Below, piece after piece: positions 1 through 5,535 of a stretch of 5,535 nucleotides of DNA. A program made the translations under genes and the position numbers. The stretch lies in assembly GCA_946482595.1 (NCBI GenBank), contig CAMLSD010000186.1:1-5535 (forward strand). Direction: 5' to 3'. Position 1 is the stretch's first letter. The number at the start of each line of letters is the position of its first letter. Below the pieces are notes generated by a model that saw nothing but the letters and a program-made list of their open reading frames with translations, made no database searches and was not told where the DNA came from. Origin of the DNA: an uncultured Comamonadaceae bacterium (GTDB taxonomy: Bacteria > Pseudomonadota > Gammaproteobacteria > Burkholderiales > Burkholderiaceae).

Positions 1-3
1 CAC

Positions 4-35
4 AACACCCCAGCGGCAAAATGCCCTGGGGTGTT
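4..35. terminator. Terminator-like hairpin at left window edge
   Basis: A perfect 10-bp inverted repeat is seen: AACACCCCAG at 4-13 and CTGGGGTGTT at 26-35. An inner GGC/GCC pairing (15-17 with 23-25) closes on the loop AAAAT, with C14 bulged. On the plus strand the stem is followed by a weak T-rich stretch (TTTGGCTTT), so it could end a plus-strand gene lying to the left of the window. It could also be bidirectional and end the icmF transcript, which arrives on the minus strand about 130 bp after the icmF stop. The T-tract needed for the minus direction would fall outside the window, so direction cannot be decided. Confidence 0.55.
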
Positions 36-103
36 TGGCTTTGGGGGAAGGGGTTCTGCCGGCAGGCGTGCGGGATGCTGCAGGTTCATCCCGATATCCA
101 CTT

Positions 104-159
104 GAGCCAATGCGCTGATTGGCTCGCCGGGAAAGGCTGCCAGCCCGTCCCGGCGAGCC
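104..159. repeat. Two overlapping inverted repeats downstream of icmF
   Basis: Two perfect inverted repeats share one arm. GAGCCAAT (104-111) pairs with ATTGGCTC (118-125) around a 6-nt loop. GGCTCGCCGGGA (121-132) pairs with TCCCGGCGAGCC (148-159) around a 15-nt loop, which can itself fold as GGCT/AGCC (135-138 with 142-145). Bases 121-125 take part in both, so the two hairpins exclude each other in one RNA. The larger stem begins 8 nt beyond the icmF stop codon. No U-run follows either stem on the minus strand, so neither is a standard intrinsic terminator. They may protect the mRNA 3' end or mark a processed end (inference). Confidence 0.5.
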
Positions 160-167
160 CGCAGCCT

Positions 168-3100
168 TCACATGTTCCGGCGGTACTGGCCACCCACCTC
201 GAACAAGGTCGAGGTGATTTGACCCAGTGAGCACACGCGCACCGCGTCCATCAGCACTTCAAATACATTGCGGTTCTCGATCACTGCATTGCGCAGCCTC
301 TGGAGCGCGGCCGGTGCTTCTGACTGGTGACGCTGATGGAAGTCCTGCAGGCGCTGCAACTGCGACTGTTTCTCCTCCTCCGTCGAGCGTGCCAGTTCAA
401 GCGTTTCGGGGATGGTGTCGCCACTGGGGTTGCGGAAGGTATTCACGCCGATGATCGGATACTCGCCGGTGTGCTTGAGCATCTCGTAGTGCATGCTCTC
501 TTCCTGGATCTTGCCGCGCTGATAGCCGGTCTCCATCGCGCCAAGCACACCCCCCCGCTCAGCGATCTTCTCGAACTCCGAGAGCACGGCCTCCTCGACC
601 AGCTCGGTCAGTTCCTCGATGATGAACGCGCCTTGGTTGGGGTTCTCGTTTTTCGCCAGGCCCCATTCCCGATTGATGATCAACTGAATCGCCATCGCAC
701 GCCGAACGCTTTCCTCGGTCGGCGTGGTGATCGCCTCGTCGTAGGCATTGGTGTGCAGGCTGTTGCAGTTGTCGTAGATGGCGATCAGCGCCTGCAGGGT
801 GGTGCGGATGTCATTGAAGGCGATCTCCTGCGCGTGCAGGCTGCGGCCGGACGTCTGGACGTGGTACTTCAGCTTCTGGCTGCGCTCGTTTGCGCCATAC
901 CGCTCCTTCATCGCCACCGCCCAGATCCTGCGGGCCACGCGGCCCAGCACCGTGTACTCCGGATCCATGCCGTTGCTGAAGAAGAAGCTGAGGTTGGGCG
1001 CAAAATCGTCGATGTGCATGCCGCGAGCCAGATAGGCCTCGACGAAGGTGAAGCCATTGCTCAGCGTGAATGCGAGCTGGCTGATCGGATTGGCACCCGC
1101 CTCGGCGATGTGATAGCCCGAGATCGACACCGAGTAGAAATTGCGCACTTGATGGTGCACGAAGTACTCTGCGATGTCGCCCATGACCTTCAGGCTGAAC
1201 TCGGTACTGAAGATGCAGGTGTTCTGGCCCTGGTCTTCCTTCAGGATGTCCGCCTGCACGGTGCCACGCACGTTCTGCAGCACCCAGGCCCTGATCTTCT
1301 GGCACTCGTCGTCGGTGGGTTCGCGGCCATTGTCGGCCCGGAACTTGTCCAGCTGCTGGTCAATGGCGGTATTCATGAACATCGCCAGGATCGTGGGCGC
1401 CGGGCCATTGATCGTCATGCTGACCGAGGTGCTCGGATTGCACAGGTCGAAGCCGCCGTACAGGACCTTCATGTCGTCCAGCGTGGCGATGCTGACGCCT
1501 GAATTGCCCACCTTGCCGTAGATGTCCGGACGCAGATCCGGATCGTGGCCATACAAGGTCACACTGTCGAAGGCCGTGCTCAGGCGTTTCGCAGGCATGC
1601 CTTCGCTGAGCAGCTTGAAGCGTCGATTGGTGCGGAAGGGGTCGCCTTCCCCGGCGAACATGCGGGTCGGGTCTTCACCCTCCCGCTTGAACGCAAAGGT
1701 GCCGGCCGTGTAGGGATAGGAGCCCGGCACGTTGTCGAGCATCAGCCACTTGAGGATCTCACCGTGGCACTCGTACTGCGGCAGCGATACCTTGCGCACC
1801 TTGCTGCCGCTGAGCGTGCGGTGCACCAGCGACGTGCGAATCTCCTTGTCGCGGATCTTCACGACATACTCGTCGCCGGCATAGGCAGCCTGAAGATCCG
1901 GCCACTGCGCCAGCAGCTTGCGGGCCGCCGGCAGCAACTGGGTCTCGCGCTGCAGGGCCAGCTCTTCCACGGCCTCGACCGCCTTGTGCTTGTCCGGATT
2001 CGCCTCCTTCAGCATGCGCCCCGACGCCCTGAGCTGCTGGATCTCGCGCGCGAGGTGTGACTGCTTGCGCGCCAGCTGCTTGTAGCCTCGCACGGTATCG
2101 GCGATCTCGGCCAGGTAGCGTACCCGGGCGCCCGGCACGATCGGCGTCTGGTGGGTGCTGTGCCGGGTCTCCACACGGGGCAGCCGACCTTCCTGCAGCG
2201 GCAGACCCAGCGCCGCCAGGCGCGCGCGCAGCGCCTGGTAAAGCGCGGTCACGCCGTCGTCGTTGAAGCGGCTGGCCATGGTGCCGAAGACCGGCATCTC
2301 CTCGGGCCGGGTGGTGAAGGCCTCCCGGTTGCGCTGCACCTGTTTGGCGACATCGCGCAGCGCGTCGAGCGATCCCTTGCGATCGAACTTGTTGATCGCC
2401 ACGAATTCGGCAAAGTCCAGCATGTCGATCTTCTCGAGCTGACTGGCGGCGCCGAACTCTGGCGTCATCACATAGATCGGCACGTCAACCAGTGGCACGA
2501 TCGCCGCGTCGCCCTGGCCGATGCCCGAGGTCTCCACGATCACGAGGTCAAAGCCGGCCACTTTGCAGGCCGCCACCACATCCGGCAGGGCCTGGCTGAT
2601 CTCTGAGCCGAAATCCCGCGTCGCCAGCGAACGCATGTAAACGCGCGCGCCCTGGCTCCAGGGATGGATGGCGTTCATGCGGATGCGGTCACCCAGCAGG
2701 GCACCACCGCTCTTGCGGCGGGACGGGTCGATGCTGATCACCGCGATGCGCAGCCGGTCATCCTGATCCAGACGCACACGGCGGATCAGCTCGTCGGTCA
2801 GGCTGGACTTGCCGGCGCCGCCCGTGCCGGTGATGCCGACCACCGGCACATTGCGCGCTGCCGCCTGTTCGCGCAGCGCCTGCCGCACCGGCTCGGGCGT
2901 GGCGCCAGCCTCCAGGCCGGTGATGAGCTGGGCCAGGGCGCGCCAGGCCATCTCGGCGTGGCCCTGGATGAGTGTCAGATCGGTCGGGGCATGCGCGCTC
3001 AGGTCGCGATCGCTACGCATCACCATCTCGCCGATCATGCCCTGCAGGCCCATGCGCTGCCCGTCCTCGGGGCTGTAGATCCGGCTGACGCCGTAGCCCT

Positions 3101-3461
3101 GCAGTTCGCGGATCTCGGCGGGCACGATCACGCCGCCGCCGCCACCAAAGACCTGGATGTGCTCGCCGCCGCGCGCCTTGAGCAGATCGACCATGTACTT
3201 GAAGTATTCGACATGCCCGCCCTGGTAGGAGCTGATCGCGATGCCGTGGGCATCCTCCTGCAGGGCAGCAGTCACCACCTCATCGACCGAACGGTTGTGC
3301 CCGAGGTGGATCACCTCGGCCCCCATGCCCTGCAGGATGCGCCGCATGATGTTGATCGACGCGTCGTGGCCGTCGAACAGCGATGCGGCCGTGACGAAGC
3401 GGACCTTGTGGGTGGGACGATATTCGGAGAGGGCCTTGAACTCGGCAGACAGGTCGGTCAT
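168..3461 (-). CDS. icmF: Fused isobutyryl-CoA mutase IcmF (B12-dependent, with G-protein chaperone domain)
   Basis: IcmF interconverts isobutyryl-CoA and n-butyryl-CoA in the cytoplasm using adenosylcobalamin; family members also act on isovaleryl-/pivalyl-CoA. The 1097-residue protein has the full fused order. The N-terminal B12-binding domain (about 18-150) has DGHD with axial ligand His32 and a glycine-rich FGGGGG segment (105-110). The MeaB-like GTPase (about 203-420) has Walker A GTGGAGKS (212-219), ETSGIGQGD (310-318) and NKFD (357-360). A helical linker (about 445-530) leads to the mutase TIM-barrel (about 540-1097), with [12 protein letters not shown] (781-792) and HVQTSG (867-872). 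Phe602 (RMFAGEG) and Gln746 (GQNTCIF) sit where isobutyryl-CoA mutases carry Phe/Gln and methylmalonyl-CoA mutases carry Tyr/Arg. Length matches known IcmF (about 1090). The ATG at 3461 gives the usual N-terminus; an in-frame GTG at 3491 would add 10 residues. Neither start has a clear Shine-Dalgarno. The gene is intact, with a palindromic operator-like site 61-76 bp upstream. Confidence 0.97.
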   Translation of the reverse strand: MTDLSAEFKALSEYRPTHKVRFVTAASLFDGHDASINIMRRILQGMGAEVIHLGHNRSVDEVVTAALQEDAHGIAISSYQGGHVEYFKYMVDLLKARGGEHIQVFGGGGGVIVPAEIRELQGYGVSRIYSPEDGQRMGLQGMIGEMVMRSDRDLSAHAPTDLTLIQGHAEMAWRALAQLITGLEAGATPEPVRQALREQAAARNVPVVGITGTGGAGKSSLTDELIRRVRLDQDDRLRIAVISIDPSRRKSGGALLGDRIRMNAIHPWSQGARVYMRSLATRDFGSEISQALPDVVAACKVAGFDLVIVETSGIGQGDAAIVPLVDVPIYVMTPEFGAASQLEKIDMLDFAEFVAINKFDRKGSLDALRDVAKQVQRNREAFTTRPEEMPVFGTMASRFNDDGVTALYQALRARLAALGLPLQEGRLPRVETRHSTHQTPIVPGARVRYLAEIADTVRGYKQLARKQSHLAREIQQLRASGRMLKEANPDKHKAVEAVEELALQRETQLLPAARKLLAQWPDLQAAYAGDEYVVKIRDKEIRTSLVHRTLSGSKVRKVSLPQYECHGEILKWLMLDNVPGSYPYTAGTFAFKREGEDPTRMFAGEGDPFRTNRRFKLLSEGMPAKRLSTAFDSVTLYGHDPDLRPDIYGKVGNSGVSIATLDDMKVLYGGFDLCNPSTSVSMTINGPAPTILAMFMNTAIDQQLDKFRADNGREPTDDECQKIRAWVLQNVRGTVQADILKEDQGQNTCIFSTEFSLKVMGDIAEYFVHHQVRNFYSVSISGYHIAEAGANPISQLAFTLSNGFTFVEAYLARGMHIDDFAPNLSFFFSNGMDPEYTVLGRVARRIWAVAMKERYGANERSQKLKYHVQTSGRSLHAQEIAFNDIRTTLQALIAIYDNCNSLHTNAYDEAITTPTEESVRRAMAIQLIINREWGLAKNENPNQGAFIIEELTELVEEAVLSEFEKIAERGGVLGAMETGYQRGKIQEESMHYEMLKHTGEYPIIGVNTFRNPSGDTIPETLELARSTEEEKQSQLQRLQDFHQRHQSEAPAALQRLRNAVIENRNVFEVLMDAVRVCSLGQITSTLFEVGGQYRRNM

Positions 3462-3521
3462 GGTGGGGCACCGGTTGAGGGGAGCGTGCACTGGCTGCGC
3501 ACAGTTCCCGATCCTGAGAAG

Positions 3522-3543
3522 TTGACGTTTACGTCAACGTCAA
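3522..3543 (-). promoter_or_regulatory. Palindromic operator-like site upstream of icmF
   Basis: TTGACGTTTACGTCAA (3522-3537) consists of 7-bp inverted half-sites TTGACGT and ACGTCAA separated by TT. A third half-site, ACGTCAA at 3537-3543, overlaps the second by one base, giving a 6-bp tandem spacing. The stretch is AT-richer than its surroundings and lies in the only gap upstream of icmF. From memory, the symmetry and sequence resemble operators of MerR-family regulators of branched-chain acyl-CoA catabolism such as LiuR, which would fit the gene controlled; that assignment is inference. On the minus strand the site contains two TTGACG strings that could serve as -35 elements, but I see no convincing -10 at normal spacing. 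Confidence 0.6.
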
Positions 3544-3630
3544 TCATGCCATCGAAGTGTTCCGTCTGGCTGACGACAGGCGGCGGCCTCTGGTTTTCCC
3601 TAGGTTCTCCCTTCGGCCGCGGCGCCTTCG

Positions 3631-4491
3631 TCAGGTGATCCGGATCGACGCCGGATCGAACTCGACCACCGGGTGGCGCAGCCCGAGCCCGGCCAGCGTG
3701 TCGCGCACCAGCCTGGCGATCATCAGGTTGCGGTGGGTCTTCGAGTCGGACGGCACCACGATCCAGGGTGCCCAGGGCGTGGAGGTCGCGGACAGCACAC
3801 CCTCATAGGCCTTCTGATACGTGGACCACTGCTTGCGCGCTTCCAGATCGGCGGGGTCGAACTTCCAGTTCTTTTCGGGGTCGTCCAGGCGGGCTTGAAG
3901 GCGTTCACGCTGCTCATCCTTGGAGATGTGCAACAGGCATTTCAGGATCACCGTACCGGTCTCGGCCAGCATGCGCTCGAAGTCTCGGATGTGCGCATGC
4001 CGGCGTGCCACCTCCTCGGCGTCGATCCAGCCCTTCACCTGGGGGACAAGCACGTCCTCGTAGTGGCTGCGGTTGAAGATCACGATCTCGCCGCGGCGCG
4101 GTACACGCTGATGAATGCGCCAGAGATAGTCATAACTGGCCTCGATGGCGGTCGGCGCCTTGAAGGAATACGAATGCACGCCCAGCGGGCTCATGCGACC
4201 AAACACACCGCGGACCGTCCCATCCTTGCCACTGGTGTCCATGCCCTGCAGCACCACCAGCAGCTTGAAGCGAGCGTCGGCCAGAAAGATGTCCTGCAAC
4301 TCGTCCAGCTCGACCGCCAGGCGTTCGACGACCTGCTTGTCGGCCGACTTGTCTTCGCCAGCCATCGGCTTGGCACGCGGGTTCAGCTGGTTCAGACCAG
4401 GCACGCTGCCGGTGCCATCGAAGATCCAGTCCGCCAGCCGGCGGTCGGTGGAGAGCAGCGAACGCAGGGAGGCGGGGGGAAGCGGGGGCAT
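3631..4491 (-). CDS. ppk2: Polyphosphate:nucleotide phosphotransferase, PPK2 family
   Basis: PPK2 enzymes transfer phosphate between inorganic polyphosphate and nucleotides (AMP, ADP or other NDPs) in the cytoplasm. The 286-residue protein has the P-loop kinase-like core: Walker A GMDTSGKDGT (83-92), SFKAPT (109-114), the YLWRIHQRVPRRGEI segment (122-136), the Walker B region IFNRSHYEDV (138-147), and a basic lid around HISKDEQRERLQARL (188-202) followed by DDPEKNWKF (203-211). The SGKDG form of Walker A, with the SFKAPT and FNRSHYEDV versions of the motifs, recalls the class III-like subgroup that can use both AMP and ADP, rather than class I with AAGKGG; substrate class is inference. Length fits the subgroup. 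The ATG at 4491 is chosen because GGAG lies 6 nt upstream; a GTG at 4617 in the same frame would add 42 low-complexity residues and overlap coaX. The gene is divergent from coaX. icmF follows 169 bp downstream. Confidence 0.93.
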   Translation of the reverse strand: MPPLPPASLRSLLSTDRRLADWIFDGTGSVPGLNQLNPRAKPMAGEDKSADKQVVERLAVELDELQDIFLADARFKLLVVLQGMDTSGKDGTVRGVFGRMSPLGVHSYSFKAPTAIEASYDYLWRIHQRVPRRGEIVIFNRSHYEDVLVPQVKGWIDAEEVARRHAHIRDFERMLAETGTVILKCLLHISKDEQRERLQARLDDPEKNWKFDPADLEARKQWSTYQKAYEGVLSATSTPWAPWIVVPSDSKTHRNLMIARLVRDTLAGLGLRHPVVEFDPASIRIT

Positions 4492-4497
4492 GGGCGG

Positions 4498-4501
4498 CTC
4501 C
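4498..4501 (-). promoter_or_regulatory. Ribosome binding site for ppk2
   Basis: On the minus strand GGAG stands 6 nt before the ATG at 4491. It decides this start over the longer GTG-initiated frame at 4617, which would reach into coaX. Confidence 0.6.
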
Positions 4502-4571
4502 AGTGCGAGGTCACGGGCGAGGCCGCCACACAGGCCGGGTTGTTGCCCAGGCGGCGGGGATGGATGGCGTC

Positions 4572-4577
4572 GATAAT
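4572..4577 (+). promoter_or_regulatory. Candidate -10 box for coaX
   Basis: GATAAT lies 8 nt before the coaX ATG, so a transcript started from it at normal distance would begin at or within a base or two of the ATG. That would make the mRNA leaderless, consistent with the absence of a Shine-Dalgarno immediately before the ATG. No -35 match is seen, so this is a weak call. Confidence 0.3.
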
Positions 4578-4585
4578 GCCAGCCC

Positions 4586-5371
4586 ATGAGCATCCTGGCG
4601 ATCGACATCGGCAACACGCGCCTGAAGTGGGCGGTCTACGAAACGGCCCACCCTGGGGCGCGCCTGCTGTCGCACGGCGCGGTGTTCATCGAGAACATCG
4701 ACAGTCTCAGCGAGGGCGACTGGGCCACCTTGCCGGCACCGACGTCGATGATCGGCTGTTCGGTGGCGAGCGACGCCGTGCGGCGCCGCGTCGAAGAGCA
4801 GATCGGTGAACTGTGGGACTTCGCGCCCGTGTGGGTGGTGTCCAGTGCACGCGAGGACGACGTCGTCAACGGCTACGATCACCCGTCCCGGCTCGGTGCC
4901 GACCGCTGGATCGCCGTCATCGGCGCTCGTTGGCGGCTGCTTAGCCGCGGGCAGCACATTCCGGCGCTGGTGGTCATGGTCGGCACGGCCGTCACCGTGG
5001 ACGCGCTCGATGCCGACGGCCGCTTTCTGGGCGGATTCATCCTGCCAGGGCACGGCATCATGCTGCGTGCCCTCGAAAGCGGCACGGCCGGACTGCGTGT
5101 GCCGACCGGTGAAGTGACCGACTTCCCGACCAACACGAGCGATGCCCTGACCAGCGGGGGCACCTTCGCCATCGCCGGTGCGATCGAGCGGATGCACCGC
5201 AACATCGTGCAGCGCTGCGGTGTCGAGCCTTTGTGCCTGGTCACTGGCGGGGCGGGCTGGAAGATGGCGCCCTACCTGAGCATTCCGTTCGAACTGGTCG
5301 AAACCCTGATCTTCGACGGCCTGCTGCATGTGGCGCAGCGCCGGGCCGAGGCGCGCCGCGCCCGGCCCTGA
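4586..5371 (+). CDS. coaX: Type III pantothenate kinase CoaX
   Basis: CoaX phosphorylates pantothenate to 4'-phosphopantothenate with ATP, the first step of CoA synthesis from vitamin B5. The family belongs to the ASKHA fold, needs a monovalent cation and is not feedback-inhibited by CoA. The 261-residue protein shows the family motifs in order: [10 protein letters not shown] (7-16) with Asp7 in the phosphate-binding loop; GADRW (104-108) with the conserved acidic Asp106; GTAVTVD (133-139); the GGFILPG segment (149-155); [10 protein letters not shown] (191-200); and LVTGGAG (218-224). Length is normal. The start is fixed: an in-frame TAA (4574-4576) lies three codons upstream of the ATG and no start lies between. 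No Shine-Dalgarno is present. In betaproteobacteria coaX often follows birA, but here the upstream neighbour is the divergent ppk2. The C-terminus ends in an Arg/Ala-rich tail ([10 protein letters not shown]), whose last codons coincide with an 11-bp piece of the downstream 81-bp repeat. Confidence 0.96.
   Translation: MSILAIDIGNTRLKWAVYETAHPGARLLSHGAVFIENIDSLSEGDWATLPAPTSMIGCSVASDAVRRRVEEQIGELWDFAPVWVVSSAREDDVVNGYDHPSRLGADRWIAVIGARWRLLSRGQHIPALVVMVGTAVTVDALDADGRFLGGFILPGHGIMLRALESGTAGLRVPTGEVTDFPTNTSDALTSGGTFAIAGAIERMHRNIVQRCGVEPLCLVTGGAGWKMAPYLSIPFELVETLIFDGLLHVAQRRAEARRARP
5360..5370 (+). repeat. Vestigial 81-bp repeat edge inside coaX 3' end
   Basis: GCCCGGCCCTG at 5360-5370 recurs at 5441-5451 and 5522-5532, each exactly 81 bp apart and in phase with the tandem repeat. 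It encodes Ala-Arg-Pro and the first two bases of the coaX stop codon. The next six bases (5371-5376) no longer match the unit, and upstream similarity is only partial. Confidence 0.5.
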
Positions 5372-5376
5372 AACGC

Positions 5377-5457
5377 CTTACAAGGAAACGCCGGGCCGTC
5401 CCAAGTTTCCTTGACCCCCGCGGGGGGCGGGCTGGGCGCAGCCCGGCCCTGGGGGCG
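5377..5457 (+). repeat. 81-bp palindrome-rich tandem repeat, copy 1
   Basis: This unit starts 6 bp after the coaX stop. It contains three inverted repeats in a row: CAAGGAAAC (5381-5389) with GTTTCCTTG (5405-5413); the perfect palindrome CCCCCGCGGGGG (5415-5426); and CGGGCTG (5428-5434) with CAGCCCG (5439-5445) on a GGCG loop. Transcribed, it would be strongly structured and could stop or protect the coaX mRNA, though there is no U-tract. Unit organisation recalls GC-rich intergenic repeats common in Burkholderiales, but no named family is assigned. Confidence 0.9.
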
Positions 5458-5535
5458 CTTACAAGGAAACGCCGGGCCGTCCCAAGTTTCCTTGACCCCC
5501 GCGGGGGGCGGACTGGGCGCAGCCCGGCCCTGGGG
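5458..5535 (+). repeat. 81-bp palindrome-rich tandem repeat, copy 2 (cut by window end)
   Basis: The 78 visible bases match copy 1 at all but one position. The difference is G5431 to A5512, which puts a mismatch in the third hairpin (CGGACTG against CAGCCCG) without compensation. The other two inverted repeats are identical. The array may continue beyond the window. Confidence 0.9.

Larger units (their letters stand above)
4492..4585. promoter_or_regulatory. Divergent ppk2-coaX intergenic region
   Basis: These 94 bp separate two divergent start codons and must hold the promoter(s) for both genes unless transcription enters from elsewhere. The only AT-rich spot is CGATAATGCC (4571-4580). On the plus strand it contains GATAAT (4572-4577), 5 of 6 matches to a -10 box, and on the minus strand CATTAT, 4 of 6. 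No good -35 stands at 16-18 bp in either direction; TTGCCC at 4543-4548 is 23 bp from GATAAT, which is too far. Confidence 0.4.

Noticed and set aside
21..230. 69-codon plus-strand open frame at the left edge
   Set aside because: It starts within the loop of the terminator-like hairpin, runs through the inverted repeats and overlaps the icmF 3' end; composition is not protein-like.
327..1502. 391-codon plus-strand open frame antisense to icmF
   Set aside because: It mirrors the icmF reading frame in GC-rich DNA. Its translation is Ala/Val/Leu/Asp/His-rich with no recognisable domain, and the icmF motifs on the other strand are complete.
2664..3638. 324-codon plus-strand open frame antisense to the icmF N-terminal half
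   Set aside because: Same GC-driven antisense artefact; composition is typical of shadow frames, and it crosses the icmF promoter region.
4492..4617. 42-residue N-terminal extension of ppk2 from a GTG at 4617
   Set aside because: It would overlap coaX, adds Pro/Gly-rich sequence without family similarity, and the internal ATG at 4491 has a GGAG at proper spacing.
3673..4809. 378-codon plus-strand open frame antisense to ppk2 and running into coaX
   Set aside because: It conflicts with two well-supported genes and shows no family motif.
4511..5329. 272-codon minus-strand open frame antisense to coaX
   Set aside because: Shadow of coaX; no domain seen, while coaX has all its motifs in the other strand.
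5371..5535. Rho-independent terminator or small ORF within the 81-bp repeats
   Set aside because: The stems lack a following U-run, and although 81 is a multiple of three and some frames stay open, there is no start codon with a ribosome site.
5377..5535. CRISPR array
   Set aside because: The repeats are directly adjacent with no unique spacers and are much longer and more palindromic than CRISPR repeats.

Overview
The window is GC-rich and densely coding, and it looks like chromosomal DNA of a betaproteobacterium, probably Burkholderiales (Comamonadaceae or a relative). The reasons are the gene types (a fused isobutyryl-CoA mutase, a PPK2-family kinase and a short type III pantothenate kinase), the very high GC at third codon positions, which produces long false antisense ORFs, and GC-rich palindromic intergenic repeats. 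The assignment rests on recognition of protein families, not on a database search.

Layout from left to right: a short non-coding stretch (1-167) with three inverted repeats, one of them terminator-like; icmF on the minus strand (168-3461), a full-length fused B12-dependent isobutyryl-CoA mutase with its own G-protein chaperone domain; a 169-bp gap (3462-3630) with a perfect palindromic operator-like site; ppk2 on the minus strand (3631-4491), a polyphosphate:nucleotide phosphotransferase; a 94-bp divergent intergenic region (4492-4585); coaX on the plus strand (4586-5371), type III pantothenate kinase; and a tandem pair of 81-bp palindrome-rich repeats (5377-5535, the second cut by the window edge). 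A trace of the same repeat appears to form the last codons of coaX.

The three genes are complete and intact, with family motifs in place. CoaX makes 4'-phosphopantothenate for CoA synthesis. IcmF rearranges branched and straight C4 acyl-CoAs. PPK2 moves phosphate between polyphosphate and nucleotides. Their adjacency gives at most a loose CoA and energy-metabolism theme. ppk2 and icmF point the same way, but the operator-like palindrome between them suggests that icmF has its own regulated promoter.

I do not see a clearly novel system. The items most worth a second look are non-coding: the three-half-site operator upstream of icmF, the 81-bp tandem repeat that abuts and seems to have supplied the coaX stop region, the mutually exclusive hairpins just after icmF, and a possibly leaderless coaX start.
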